Part shown: positions 34,245-46,860 of the stretch, piece by piece | How positions within the stretch are numbered: the first letter of the stretch is position 1 | Layout: each line of letters begins with the position of its first letter | Assembly (NCBI GenBank): GCA_023653785.1 | Contig: JAMKCH010001605.1 | Coordinates: forward strand, 1-64,000 | DNA: 64,000 bases | DNA from: Ophioderma brevispina | Taxonomy: Eukaryota > Echinodermata > Ophiuroidea > Amphilepidida > Ophiodermatidae | Direction of reading: 5' to 3' | The notes under the pieces: model-generated | What the model was told of the DNA's origin: nothing | The model's database searches: none | The model's input: only the letters and a program-made list of their open reading frames with translations | Made by a program: the position numbers and the translations under genes

Positions 34245-34320
34245 TTCCACACATTGGCTTTTCGTGATCCACATCCTCATCCCCTTGACTTTACCAAGGA
34301 GTTTGAGATTTTTAAAACAC
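34245..34320 (-). mobile_element. partial copy of MITE family F2
   Basis: CTTTTCGTGATCCACATCCTCATCCCC followed by GACTTTACC and GAGATTTTT matches, in reverse orientation, the right ends of 16320-16600 and 52936-53214. The other end is not clear, so this is a fragment. Confidence 0.55.
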
Positions 34321-35389
34321 ATCTCCCCGTTAGCGAGTAAAGCTTTTTTGTTCGCTCCGTCTCGCTGCTGATCCTGTTTGTACCCTCCAAAAGTGCGTGA
34401 AACGAGATTGCAGACTAAATGATCATGGAGATCTGGAGTTGATAAGCGATACGATGATGAGCCAACTAAAGTATAGCCTGTTGCCTAATCATACCTTGCA
34501 ATTCGTCTACCTGGAGAGAAAATTATACATTTTGTATTTTCTGTCTGTCAAAGGACATAATTATAATGCAGTGGCCTGAACCTCTGGGGCACCGTGATAT
34601 AAACCTTTTTTAATTAACACAAACCGCCCATCAAAATCACTGAAATTTTTTGAATTAATCCTTTCTCGGGATATTTAATGAACCATAAACAAAAATGAGG
34701 GTTAAAGCCCAAAACACCTTTAATTGATTTGAAGTGGCCCTGCATTATCTGAAATGTTACCGTACTGCATTGTTTACTATTTAAAGGTCCACTTTAAATT
34801 TTCAGAAAAGGGTGTTCCCATTTTTTTTAAAGCCGGGTGTTTTTACCTTTTTATATGCATACCAGATATTAATTCACCCCGAAATGAACAGCAAAAGTTT
34901 TATTTTTATGTTTATGATATAAAATGGCAATAGTAAATGGTTACTTCATTGTCATACTACATTTAACTAATTATTATTATGTTAACTCCACAAAAATATA
35001 CTACATTAATCTGGGCTTTGGTTTTTTTAAATTAATTCACTTGACCATACTTGTCAAGTGACCTAGGCTATTCAATAGCCATCTATGTAAACTTATCAGA
35101 CAATTACGTACTTAATGTACTGTTAACTTACGAACCACAAAATATGGCAAATTTTTAATTGGCCAATGACTTTTAATCAATATTTGTTTTGTCATGGAAA
35201 CCTGTTTATTTGCCTTTTCCACTCCAAGGAACCAGCAAATATTTTGCTGTAAATACGATTAGGCAGATAGAGGAGAGTAAGTCGTCGATATTTCCAATCG
35301 GACGAACATGCTCCACGTGGACCTGCATACAGGGAGTTTGTCAAATCTGTGTGTGAAATCTTTTTGACCCCACTTTAAGGAGAGTCATT
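34321..35389. other. AT-rich interval, no gene seen
   Basis: A small perfect-arm hairpin (CACTTGAC...GTCAAGTG) lies at 35038-35060. No coding signal. Confidence 0.5.
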
Positions 35390-35930
35390 CATAACTTCTT
35401 CATTCTCTTATTTGGTCCCTTAATTACTAACCCCTGGGGCGAGGGGGGGGTTCCTCTCTTCAACTTTGGTTTGGGTAGGGACATGCCTCCACTACTCTGG
35501 AAGTAGGACCCATAGCTTACCATTTTTGGCCAAAAAATGGACCCCAGAGCTAACCAAGATGCAAATTTTAGGCCAAATTTAACCCAAATTTTTGCATTTT
35601 CACCACAAATTTTGACATTTTTAAGCAAATTTGGACAATTTTTTACTTTTTTACAAATGTTGAAAGTTGACTAATTTTCCAACAATTGTTAGAAAATGTT
35701 GGTTTCCGATTGAGAAAATGCGTCTATTTTCCAACAATTTCAGAAAATTTTGAAAAAACGCCCATTGCTATACCAAAATGGCCATGAAAAAAGGGGTCAT
35801 TGATTACCGAAGGCTGAAAATGGGACCGATGCCTATGGCACGTCTCTGTATGGGCCTTGTTTTGAGACCCCCCCGCCCCCCCCCCCGGACTTAACCTGTA
35901 GTTAACAGTAGTTTCACTTTCAATAAACAT
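35390..35930. repeat. GC-run-bounded repeat-like block
   Basis: G runs at about 35436-35450 and C runs at about 35868-35886 bracket sequence with reiterated CCAACAATT, AAATTTTGA and ATGGACCC-like phrases. The style resembles R1, but no direct partner in the window could be aligned. Confidence 0.35.
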
Positions 35931-36589
35931 TTATGTCAGTCTAAATATACATTATAAATTTGTGTAAGTAATCATTCTGCTTTACATGGTGATATATCAC
36001 TGAACTAAATTATTTCTGAAGTCCCTGGACCAACCTCTGTGGTGGCAAATTTACTTGACCAAGGATAATCTCCTGTGGTTTTCACTGTCAACATAATGAC
36101 TTTGTGGTGTTTGATAACAGAGGATTGTAAAATGGTCAACTTATACAAAATTAATAACACAAAATACAATATCAATATCACTCGACTAATATACAACAGA
36201 TTTCAACCATCGACCCTTCAAATTGGGCTAATTTACCCCATTTATAATACCAGACTAGGTTTTTACACTTTTATCCCATAAAATATTGAAAAGCAAACAA
36301 TTTCACGTTCAGGTACTATGTGACAAGCTACAAGGTAGATGTAATCATGGCAAGTTCCCAAGAAATAAACCGTGGTTGCATTTACCTTGCTCATAGTACA
36401 GAGGTTTGTTTTGAACTAATCCCATAATACATTGGCAATGTCCTATAATTTCTGTACTAACATATGTCAGTCCATTTAGGGCAGTGTAAAGAAGATTAAG
36501 GAGCACAAAACCCTTTTCATTATAATTTTTTACAGTACTAGTGTTTTTGTGTGCAGGAAATGGGTTAAAAGGTCGAGTTTTATGTAATT
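35931..36589. other. AT-rich interval, no gene seen
   Basis: No supported feature. Confidence 0.5.
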
Positions 36590-36809
36590 AAAATGGGATT
36601 TTTGTGGGGATCACATGCCGGAGATCATGCATGGGATTATTGAGGTAAATGTACCAAGACTGATGCATTGTGGGATGGTCTAAATATGCTCTCTTAGTAA
36701 GCTGTGGGTTCTGCTCTCTGCTAGCTGTGTGTTCTAAGGCCACTTACATCTTATGATTGATTGGTTGAAGTGAGAGAATTTGGCTTTTTCAAGTTAACAC
36801 AGTGCAAGG
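36590..36809 (+). repeat. dispersed repeat D, copy 3
   Basis: Same block order as 32702-32882, with an extra segment (GCTGTGGGTTCTGCTCTCTG) before the shared GAGTGAGAGAATTTGG end. Confidence 0.8.
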
Positions 36810-37779
36810 TTAAAGTCAAGCATATTATTATTATTGCGATTTTGAACCAGTGTGAACATTGCAATCGTGAATGAGACTTGCATACTAATCACTATCTTCA
36901 GGAGCAACTGGAATGGTGTGTAAAGTACACATGGTACAAGGCACTGGAACTTTAGACCCTTGGGAAAACATAACAAATCACCCTTCGGCAAGAACATAAC
37001 TATCCCCTACCTAGCTAAGCATGAAATTGTACTACCATGGTTATCAGACTAGGCTGCAAATGCAATGCCGCTCTAGGCCAGCATTGATTAATGCATGGCT
37101 TTCAGCTTTTCACACAGCATGCATCTACATTGTAGGACAAACAGACAAGTCAGCATAATCTTTGCCTACCACCAATTCCAGCAAAAACACAAAAGGACGA
37201 ACCAAATGCCCCAAACTCAACATCTGGCTCATGAATTTTTCAAAATCCACAACTAACTTTTCAAATAAAGGTCCTTACCTTGCATACCTGTGAGTTTCAA
37301 AAGAATTTGGACAAGACATTAGAGACTAGTTTTATGAGAGAACATTGGGTTTCCTACTCTACTTTGCTACGTGATGAACAATAGAACTATATTATAGGCT
37401 AAAAACAACTCATGATGAAATTCATCCATATCTCACCCAACAATCCGGTGAAAATCGTTTTTTGTAAAATGGAATACAAAACAGAATTTAGACTTATTGG
37501 TAAATGGTACACATTTGTTCACAATGCAGGACATCAAAGTTGGGTACCAAGCTCCAAATACTAACGGGCGCCAGGGCGCTAAATTTGCGCCAGTCAGCCT
37601 GCACAAATGCGCCTGGGACAGCCGCAAAAAAATAAAGTAGCCAGGCGCAAATGTAACTTGTAAAATGCCCCTTTCGCTGTATAATTACACATTAAAAAAA
37701 ATTGTAGGTGATATTTATTACTTGCGATTTGATAATGGTAATCAACCTTGTCTTTGAGTTATTCCATGGTGTATTTTTT
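36810..37779. other. AT-rich interval, no gene called
   Basis: A GCGCC-rich patch at 37565-37650 (GGGCGCCAGGGCGC and CCAGGCGCAAATG) may be MITE debris. A nine-base segment between AG and GT near 37286 is too short to call an exon. Confidence 0.45.
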
Positions 37780-38560
37780 GGGCTTCCGCGTTCCGGGCCC
37801 CGTCTCAAGCTGATATTGCTCGTATTAATATGTTTCATTAACCCTTTTACTGAAATAACATGAAGTGATTATGACGGTCATCAATGTGTCCTGGATCGAT
37901 CGGGTACTTATAAATCTTTTGACCATATATTGAGTAATCGGTTCTGAATCGGTGTTCGGGAAAAGAATTGATTATGCCGATTACACTTGCCGATGAACGC
38001 TGCTAGCCAGTGCTAGAAAAAGTAATTTCGTAAAAACGTGTCGCTTTCATGATCCAAACATTAAAATACTGTACCTACAATTGTTGATAAGAATCCTTGA
38101 CAAATTGTTATCGGACATCATCAACGGACTCATTAATATAATTATTAATTAACCACTAGTGCCACGTCATTAGCATATTGACACCTTAATTGACCTTAGC
38201 CACCCTAGTTTGTAACCGGCTTCCGGTCAAGACAAAATGACCAAACTGGTACCGGGCGGGGCGCGCGCGGCGGGTAGAATTGTTGAATGTAAACTCTACG
38301 TTTAGAACATTTTAACGTACGGTACAGTCATCATATCATTTTCACAGGAACAGTTTCTTGTCCCACATTTCAAGCCTTTTATTCCATATTTTTCTGATTT
38401 CGGTACAAAATACGCATGCAGTCCTGAGCCTTATTAAAGTTAGTGCACGGCCCCAATACTACAAATGCGCTGTTTCTTGAGAGGTAGAGTAGCCGAATAC
38501 GACCACCATCGATAGGATGGTGTGTTGGTTATTGTGTACATAGCAGGGCGACCTCGCACA
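37780..38560. promoter_or_regulatory. CpG-denser region, possible regulatory DNA
   Basis: CpG dinucleotides are visibly more frequent here than in most of the window. The peak is CGGGCGGGGCGCGCGCGGCG at about 38255-38274, next to an ACCGGCTTCCGGT palindrome (38216-38228) with ETS-like GGAA cores. An ATTAGCAT octamer-like site lies just upstream (38169-38176). A TTATAAA box occurs at about 37909-37915. No transcript or adjacent exon is visible, so promoter function is only a possibility. Confidence 0.25.
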
Positions 38561-38579
38561 AAGGGTTGGTTGTCAACTT

Positions 38580-38990
38580 CTGGTACAAAGGTGTTTTCAT
38601 AAAAAGGTGGGTTAAAATAAAGTCACAGTGTTATTGATGAAACTCAGGAAAGTTGTGTGAACTAGGAATGTATTTTAAATTATTCACTACTATATTGTCA
38701 TCATGGAACCAGCCACTGACCTTGTTTATTGAGTTGATTTGTGCATTTGCCATCACAATTTCACAATTCCTTTCAAGAATAAGCATCCGATTGTATTGTA
38801 GACAGAAGGGCATGAAGCTGGAATGTTAGGTATTTGGGCGGGGTACAGATACAAAGGGTGCTTATGTTAAAAAGGGTGGGGGACCAGATGAGGCTTGCTG
38901 GTAAAAGGCGCCGTTTGGGTACAATGGTGGGTACAGAGCTGCCTGTAAAAAGGGTGCTTTGGTAAAAAGGGTGAGGCAAGGGTGGGTTGG
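38580..38990 (+). repeat. scattered GGTAAAAAGGGTG units
   Basis: Degenerate units such as GGTACAAAGGTG, TTAAAAAGGGTG, GTAAAAAGGGTGC and GGTAAAAAGGGTGAGG recur irregularly, mainly in 38830-38985. Confidence 0.5.
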
Positions 38991-39437
38991 GACCCACTCC
39001 ACACAGTGCCGTTTGCGCATGTGTAATCAATTCAAAATTTTTGGCTGCAAATATGGCATTTAATTAGTTAATAAACTTTTTTTTAATCATAAATAGTTTA
39101 TTAAATTTCGTAATTTCAGTGCTATATTTTGGCAACTCTATAGGAAATTTACCATGTAGAACATGTAAATAATGACAATGGATAAGTTTTTTAACGGCCA
39201 TTATGTACAAAGAATAGTACTCTGGACATTTCAACTGCTTATAATTTCTAAACAAAAGCACTTTTGAAAACGCCCAAAACAAACCACCATTACTTACATT
39301 TTGGACATTTTCAGTGTCAGATCATTGTCATATACAAATCTTTAATGCATTGTGTTACATATAACAATTATCATAGGTCTTCAAACAATCAGATTCAGTG
39401 ACCATGGTCACTTACCATGGTGACCATGCCTGTACAC
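38991..39437. other. AT-rich interval, no gene seen
   Basis: A short palindromic cluster of TGACCATGGTCA / TACCATGGTGACCATG lies at 39400-39429, just before the next MITE. Confidence 0.5.
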
Positions 39438-39574
39438 AAGGGCGGATCCAGTGATTCGAAAATGCAAAATTACCGGGGGGCTTAAGGCTTAACTGTCCAA
39501 AATAGCTCAAATGGTGCTTTTTGCAAGAATTTGCAGAATTACGGGGAGGCGCGCGCCTCTCCGCGGATCAGCCG
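39438..39574. mobile_element. small hAT-like MITE with 8-10 bp TSD
   Basis: The flanks GCCTGTACAC (39428-39437) and GCCTGTACAC (39574-39583) are identical, with an 8-bp CTGTACAC core. AAGGGCGGATCCAG at the left end faces CGGATCAGCCG at the right. A GGGCGGATC-type TIR with 8-bp duplication is typical of hAT-like elements. It contains a GGCGCGCGCC palindrome (39548-39557). Confidence 0.75.
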
Positions 39575-39583
39575 CCTGTACAC

Positions 39584-42500
39584 TGTACACCCTCACTTGC
39601 CTGTATACTGCACCTTAACCTGATAGATAGGGGTTCTGGTTCATAGAAACATTCAGTCCTCACTCAGGTGGTGCTTTAGTGACTTGCCAGTGACCAAATC
39701 GGTCTCCAGGATGTAGTGATAGGAAGGCTGTAAGTCACAAGAATACTGGATTTTAACCCCTAGGAGGAACTGCACCCTGTATACGAGGCGGCCCCTGGAC
39801 GGTCCATCTAAACCTGAGATGTGATAATGGTATTAAACCTATGTAAAGTACATGTGTATCCAATATATAGTGTCAATTGTTACTGTATTAGGAAGGTTTG
39901 ATAAACAGAGGACTTGAAGGTAACATCAGGTATCGTAGACTATTGTCTTTTTGATTTTTTTGAAATTGCCCCTGGTTCTCAGGAATTGCCCCTGGTCCTG
40001 CCTATTCCCAGGGAACCAGGAGCACTTTCTAAAAAATTGCCCCTGGTTTGCGCTGGCTTATTTTGATGTTTTGTTGGTACAAAAACATTCACAGAGTTTC
40101 ATTGCAACTTCTCCAAGACAAGTGAAAAATCAAATGGGTAGGACTAGAATTATATTATATGTTTCTTATATATGACTATAAGAACATGACCTCTCTATTA
40201 ATAGCCTAATATAGCATTGTCTTTTACAAAATCTTTTTGCACATCAAAGAGATAAATAATTTAAATAGTCTAAGGCCTGATCATAGTTTTTGTGACATTA
40301 ATATATACCGCTTATTCAGATTTGTTACAAAAAAAAATATTTATATGTTATCTAAACAAATTGTATTTTTCTACATATACCAAATGTTTGGTGAGGAAAG
40401 GTACGCCTACATACTTTTTCTGACTACAGTATTGTTCAGCTAATATAACTCCCACAACTAAGAGTCCTAAGAAATGAAATTGACTTTGAAATATATAAAT
40501 AACCACGCTAGTTGAAAGTTCTAACAGTTGAAACCAAGTATGGTTCAAGTCCCAGGTCAGTGCAATCTGAAAGTTTTACTCTGGGATGAAGATTTTGTCC
40601 TCATGTTTATATACCCCATATAGCCATGTCCAAATCAGGGACAACCTTAAAATGTTGCAATTGGGAGAGTGCTAATTGAAGTTATAACTCTAGCATTTAG
40701 CTAGATAACATTATGAAATTTACTGGCCAAGTTGATTACCACTCTTGGAATTGGCCTCTCTTAGGAGCAATGTTACTGTTAAATGTGAATCAGCAAGTAT
40801 GTTATCAAGATCAATTCATTTTGTCCTTGATATGGCACTCTTCCAACCAGACTACAAAATTTTTGCAGCCCTTAATTTCACATAGAATTTGGGGAAAATT
40901 GATTGTTGTAAATGGCTAAAGCTTGAGTACTTTATAATGAAGATATGATTATTAATAAATATTTTTAAGTAACATTATGAATTATTTCAAGAAAGGCCTC
41001 CCTTGAAATTTTTTAAATATTTGTTTAAAAATAGTTTATTCAAATATTCCCTCTTCCCGAGGTAGAGTGAGTGAAGTCCTGTGCCCTAGTGTAAATCAAA
41101 CCAATTGCAGGACACTGATTTGACACAAAACATTAGGCCGGCAGATGCATCAAGGCTAGCTTTATACAACAGCGCATCTTTGGACAAGTTACAGGTGGTC
41201 AAATTTGCTATTCTCAATTTCTTGTCTTACCCATTCATATACACACATCCAACGGAGCTGTATACACTACAAACCAATTCACCAAAATTGTGTGTTTAGA
41301 CCCTAAACTTGGCTTCACAACCTTATTATCGCCAAACGAAAACGCTGCATTATTTTACCACGTCATCCAAACACACATGAGAAATTTCAGACAATCGATA
41401 TCAGATAAACACGCATTTAAAAAAACCATTGGCTTCAAACCCCACACTAAGGACCCACAAACAAAGGATTGTGGGTCCCAAAACTTGGCTTGGCTTGACT
41501 TCCTGAGTCATTTGGGCGGCCCATCTAAAAGCCACTCTTTGGGACAGCCCTCTCAACATCCACCGATCAAGACTCAGTCTTGTATGGATTCATTGAATGC
41601 TTTGATTTCAAATAAGGTTTATTTAAATGTTGCAATTTTTGAATTAAAAGAAATTACTTGCTTGGCTTTAAATTTTCTCTAGACGCATACCCTACTTAAC
41701 ACAAGGACTGTACTTTTGAGTGGTCTTTTAACACAAGGTCCTTGATCTTACGGAAAGGACCTACCAAAAGGCTAGCTAGATTTTTGTTTACAACTTTAAC
41801 CATAGAATGTGTTTATAAGGTCAAACATGGCAGCATTTCGCTTATTAATATGTCCAACAGTGACAGTTGAGTAGCTTTCATGAGAAAACACATCTTTTTC
41901 ATATTACTGCCCTCTATGCTTATGAAAAGTTCTGTTAGTACAAATGAAAGTTGTTAAATGTCCAATGACGCCTTGCAGTAAAAATATACTTGCCATAGGT
42001 TTTACTTTACAATTGGTGCTCTTACTGAAATATGGGTAACTTATAGTTCACAGAATGTAGGTATACTAGGTCAATTGACTTATTTCAGGTTTTATTGATT
42101 ATGCAAACATACATGCTTATGTGGGGGGGCATATGCCATTTGGGGTAGTGTGCTTCACATATTTTCAAGCATATGACTGCAGTGGAACTGGGGTTAGGAT
42201 CAAAAATGTGGAATCATTTGAAAAAAATGCCCACCCCAGATGCTTTATTTCTTTCCTTTAATTTTGACATTTGTGGAATTGAATTTTTCGCTCACAAAAA
42301 AGAGTAATTGGAACTGAGATAGCTATAAAACATCACTTTGAAAATGATGTGCACCCATCAAACCATCTTTTTTTTTTGCAGATATTTAAGTTTAATTTTT
42401 TCCTGGAAAATGCCATTTCAAGGTGCGTGTTCTGATTTATGTGTATGTGTTTTCTCCTACTTGATATGAGAGCTGCACTTGCACATACGTCCCTCAAGTA

Positions 42501-42616
42501 CCGTGGGAAATAAACTGCGGTTTTGAATGGTAAACGCAATAATGCATGTTGCAAAGCCCTAATTCAATACTGTGCTTAAGATTGATGGGTTAACACTAAA
42601 AACGGCGGTGTTTTTT
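39584..42616. other. AT-rich interval, no gene called
   Basis: Contains R4 copy 2 (40081-40185) and three AATTGCCCCTGGT units (39964-40050). A 130-codon frame at 41290-41682 starts at GTG and has no recognised domain. A small GGACCCACAA hairpin lies inside that frame. Confidence 0.5.
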
Positions 42617-42772
42617 TTGTTTATATCTTGGGAATGAAATGGATTTGAGGGCTCAAAAATTTCAGGACGACATGAGAAAATACGGCCCTTTCATCTGAAT
42701 ATCAAAATCGATTACTACTTCCGTGAAAATCCGGGGGGGTCCCAAAGACGATCGGAAACCGCACCCTTTTAA
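42617..42772 (+). repeat. dispersed repeat R3, copy 2
   Basis: Partner of 29197-29340, ending at TTAA (42769-42772). Confidence 0.7.
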
Positions 42773-42789
42773 ATTAAAGCAAAAACCAG

Positions 42790-42945
42790 CACATTTTTGA
42801 AGAGTACCCCAAATTTCAATTTGGATGATTTGCACAGTTGTGTTTGGTGATTATCCAGTAAACTATACCTGTTAATGGTAATGCTCAAAAGTGCATATTT
42901 GTCATAAAGAAGCTATTTTTTAAATTTAGAAATCAGATTCCCGAT
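42790..42945 (+). repeat. dispersed repeat R2, copy 2
   Basis: Partner of 14541-14702, starting 18 bp after R3 copy 2. Confidence 0.75.
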
Positions 42946-43507
42946 TATTTAATGGGGGAAACTGAAATGCCAAATTTCTGGCTGATTAAATTTCTCCCAA
43001 AATTTTCCCTTGCTTGCAACAAGGACCACTTTTGACAACTCAAAATTCGCTTCCCAATTTCCCAACCCCCCCCTTGGATGGCATAAAAGTCACCACTATT
43101 AGTAACAGCATCAAAATGGCACATCAATTTGAGTGAACTTTGGAATTAATCTCTGTGGAACTGTGGGTGACCATTCCTTAAACAAAATGAAGAACTTATG
43201 TTGTAACCGGAACAGTACACAAGTAAAAAAGTGGTACATACTCTAAAAGTAAATTCGCATATGGCTTTGTGACACAAATTTTGGTATTGTAAAATTTCTT
43301 CTATTCAAAATTTGCAAAAATAGTTCAGATTACACTAGCATATTATGGAGGTTTACGCCACTATTCAGCAATCCAGAAGCTTCGCAGTCATTTGTTCAAA
43401 TATACCTATCTTCAAAGTAGAGATTTACTAAATCAATCATTTGGTAATGTAATAGCTTAAGTATTATATTTTTTTTTAAAAGAAATTCAACTACATTCTT
43501 TAGCTTT
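42946..43507. other. AT-rich interval, no gene seen
   Basis: No supported feature. Confidence 0.5.
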
Positions 43508-43617
43508 CGCTACATTGGCGGGTGGCTTAATCCAAGTGATCCAAGCCACTTCACTACCTGGAAACTTTTGTAGAAGTGGATTGGATCACTTGTGATCAAG
43601 CCATCATCCAAGATGTC
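43508..43617. repeat. 110-nt hairpin, pre-miRNA-like geometry
   Basis: Left-arm blocks GGTGGCTTAATCC and AAGTGATCCAAGCCACTTC (to about 43552) pair with GAAGTGGATTGGATCACTT and GATCAAGCC on the right (from 43573). There is a 20-nt loop and a few bulges, with looser pairing outward to ACATTGG / CCAAGATGT. This could be a MITE core, a chance foldback or a small-RNA precursor; nothing in the sequence decides. Confidence 0.65.
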
Positions 43618-44172
<555 letters not shown>

Positions 44173-44193
44173 CCCACGAAGTTTTAAAATTTT

Positions 44194-44250
44194 TCAGGGA
44201 AGTCCTTGTGGCGAATTACAACTTTTCAAGGAAGTCCTTGTGGCGAGTTA
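44194..44250 (+). repeat. two-unit tandem repeat
   Basis: GGAAGTCCTTGTGGCGA occurs twice, about 34 bp apart, each followed by (A/G)TTA. Confidence 0.8.
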
Positions 44251-44839
44251 AAACTCACCCAAAACTTGCTCTCTTAAAATTGCATAGCAAATTCCAGAAA
44301 ATGTGTAGCAAACTGCTATGCTATACCAGCTATCGTGAGTCCTGGGCAGGGCTGACTTTTTGAAAAGTTGGAATTCATCTTATGTTGATTGAAATGGATG
44401 TTCAATATTTTTGTAGGAAAGAAGATGCCCAATGAGTCTTTAATTTTGGAAGAAGCAACTTGGCAGTTTCAGATAAATTCTGCATGTGCATCAATTTCAA
44501 CATACACACAAAATCTTGGCAAATTTATAAGACCAAATATGTGTAATCTTGCCATCTTTTAACAGGTTTGACAAGCCTTCTTGATCCTTTACTAAAATGG
44601 TGGCCCACAATAGGCACTTCACAAGAGGCTTCACACATGCAATAAATTGGAGCTTCATAAAAAGGGATGGACTTGTACCTGTGTATATAGGAACAGAGTA
44701 CCCATCTTTCTTTCATAGCGATTGTGCCAGACTCTACCATATAAATGTTGCTGTTGGGGGTCGATCCACCTCCTCTACAGCGAATCTGTTACCTTCCCAA
44801 CATTGAATAATGCCGGTACATTGTTAAAAAACGATCTTG

Positions 44840-44910
44840 TTTTAACTGACAGCTGGGACTCACAACAGTTAAAACAATGTTTTTTTTACAGTCCCAGTTG
44901 CCAGTTAAAA
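44840..44910. repeat. 71-nt hairpin
   Basis: TTTTAACTG and CAGCTGGGACT on the left pair with AGTCCCAGTTG and CCAGTTAAAA on the right. Confidence 0.75.
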
Positions 44911-44952
44911 TGACAGTTATTATGGTCATTTTTAACATACAGTGAACTCATT

Positions 44953-45098
44953 TATACACCTGGATAGGGAGGAGGCTTTGAAGTATAGTGCTTTATTCAA
45001 GGGCGCAACACATTGACCACAGCGGGGCTTGAACTCAAAACCTTTGGCGTGTGGGTCGTGTGCCTTATCAGACTCTTATCCACTGGACCACATGTCCT
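44953..45098 (-). mobile_element. tRNA-derived SINE head, 3'-truncated
   Basis: On the minus strand an A-box-like TGGTCCAGTGGATAAGAG is followed by a B box (GAGTTCAAGCCCC, 45025-45037) and the CAATGTGTTGCGCCCTTG body seen in the SINE at 10610-10898. The GCGCTATATAAAT-type tail is missing. Confidence 0.75.
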
Positions 45099-46400
45099 TA
45101 AGAGTTTCATAGAAGACTGTGCAGATATCCAAATTATACATTAGGTATATTCTACTCCCTAAATACCATGGTGCTCCCAACGGTTTTTACCCTGGGATGC
45201 CCTCCTTGCAAACTTGTAATCTACTTTGGAAACTACAATACCACTTTGTTAAGTACCCATGAAAATTTTCCATTCTAGAATGTTAATCCAGTTCAATTTG
45301 GATCTACTCATATATCCTACATAACATATTGTTAACAATAGCATAAAGTCACTTCATTATTTTCCACAGCAAAATCTATACCCCACAACTGGTATACAGC
45401 TCAGTTCACTTCACAGAATAGGCACTTCGCTTATAGACGTGTCAAACGTGAGGTCAATCACACCTTATTCACCACTGCTTATGACATATCGGCGCTCTTC
45501 TCAAAAAGGCAAATTTCTCAATTTTCTCAGCCATCATAATTCAACTTTTATTTTATTTACCCATGTACACTCGACACACTTACCTATATATAAATCCACG
45601 TTAAGCCAGTCCATGATGGTGACCGAGTATTTAAAATGGATTACATGCGACTCTAGAACAGTACCAGTGACAAAATGAGTCCCCTTGGTAGAATAATTCG
45701 GCAGTCAACGCGAGCGATGATTCTGTTCTGCTTTAAATTGGGTGGGTTCACATTACACACACCTTATGACATATATATACAAAATACTTTGATAGGTGCC
45801 GTTGCCTTAGATAAACATTTAACCCTTAACGTCAGAGGCCAGCGTGTCAAATTTGCCTGTCGAAACTTTGTTTTGTTTGATTATGCTTCCAAGCTGGCAT
45901 GAAATCTCAGGTCAAAGAGAACTCTTATATTAGGGACTGATATTAATTATTTACATGATGGGGGAGAATCTTACAATACCTTTCAAATGTAAGAAAAATA
46001 AGAGGGAAAACACAATTTAAATGTATAAATTTGAGGGGGAAAGGAGACTGCAGAATGTTGTGAGCAAAATTGTGATGGGGAAACAGGCATGTTTTTGTTC
46101 AAAACTATTTGATTTGGAATCTTTCCACTCCCCCTTGAAAATATGATTCTGTTTTTAAAACTTTTTATTAGAAGCCTTTGGAAAAATAGAGTGTATAATA
46201 TTCAATATTTGACTTGGACACCAAGCAGAGGAGTTGATGTTTGATTCACTTCCATCAGCATTGCACTTGCCTATACAGTTACTGTACTAAAACACTTGTT
46301 AGTACTTAAGATAAAAAGTATTCCTAGAGTTCAAGAACCACAAGAACTTTCATGATCATGCAAAAAAATCCCTAAAGTCTAATGCGTTGTATGTATGTAG
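45099..46400. other. AT-rich interval, no gene called
   Basis: A minus-strand donor-like ATAG|GTAAGT lies near 45587, without a convincing frame. Otherwise nothing. Confidence 0.5.
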
Positions 46401-46475
46401 TGTTAAGAATAGGATTTTGTGCAATCACATGACCCTACTGAGGTGAATTCCCAAAAACTGGTGCATTGTGGGATG
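46401..46475 (+). repeat. dispersed repeat D, copy 4 (empty site)
   Basis: It reads TGTTAAGAATAGGATTTTGT then GCAATCACATGACCC, a spacer and TGGTGCATTGTGGGATG. On the reverse strand this is continuous across the point where the MITE at 13397-13752 interrupts the D copy at 13357-13788. Confidence 0.8.
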
Positions 46476-46860
46476 AATCAATCCACCCTCTGGCCAATGA
46501 AGAAGAGTTATTATTTTACAATAGGATAATAATTACATTATTATAACTCATTGTGACTTTTAGAATATTAATCCTGAATAACTGTCACTGTGATGTATAA
46601 GATAGATTGCATGTATTATACACTAGTTTATGGTGCTGCAGTACAGAATGTGTTCATGAAAAGTACAATGCTAGCTTTTACCCATAAGAGTCAATATCCT
46701 TTTGAACACAAGAAATAAAATGGGTTATGGGATCCCATGCCTGATGTAATCAAAGTTACTACCCTGAATTTCATATTTTTTTTACAACAAAGGTTATCAC
46801 TCATAAAATCAAAAGTGGTGCAATGAATGGGTCCTTTTTATAGAGCGTACAAAACAGCAT

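Noticed and set aside
41290..41682. 130-codon frame
   Set aside because: Begins at GTG, no domain, no splice context.
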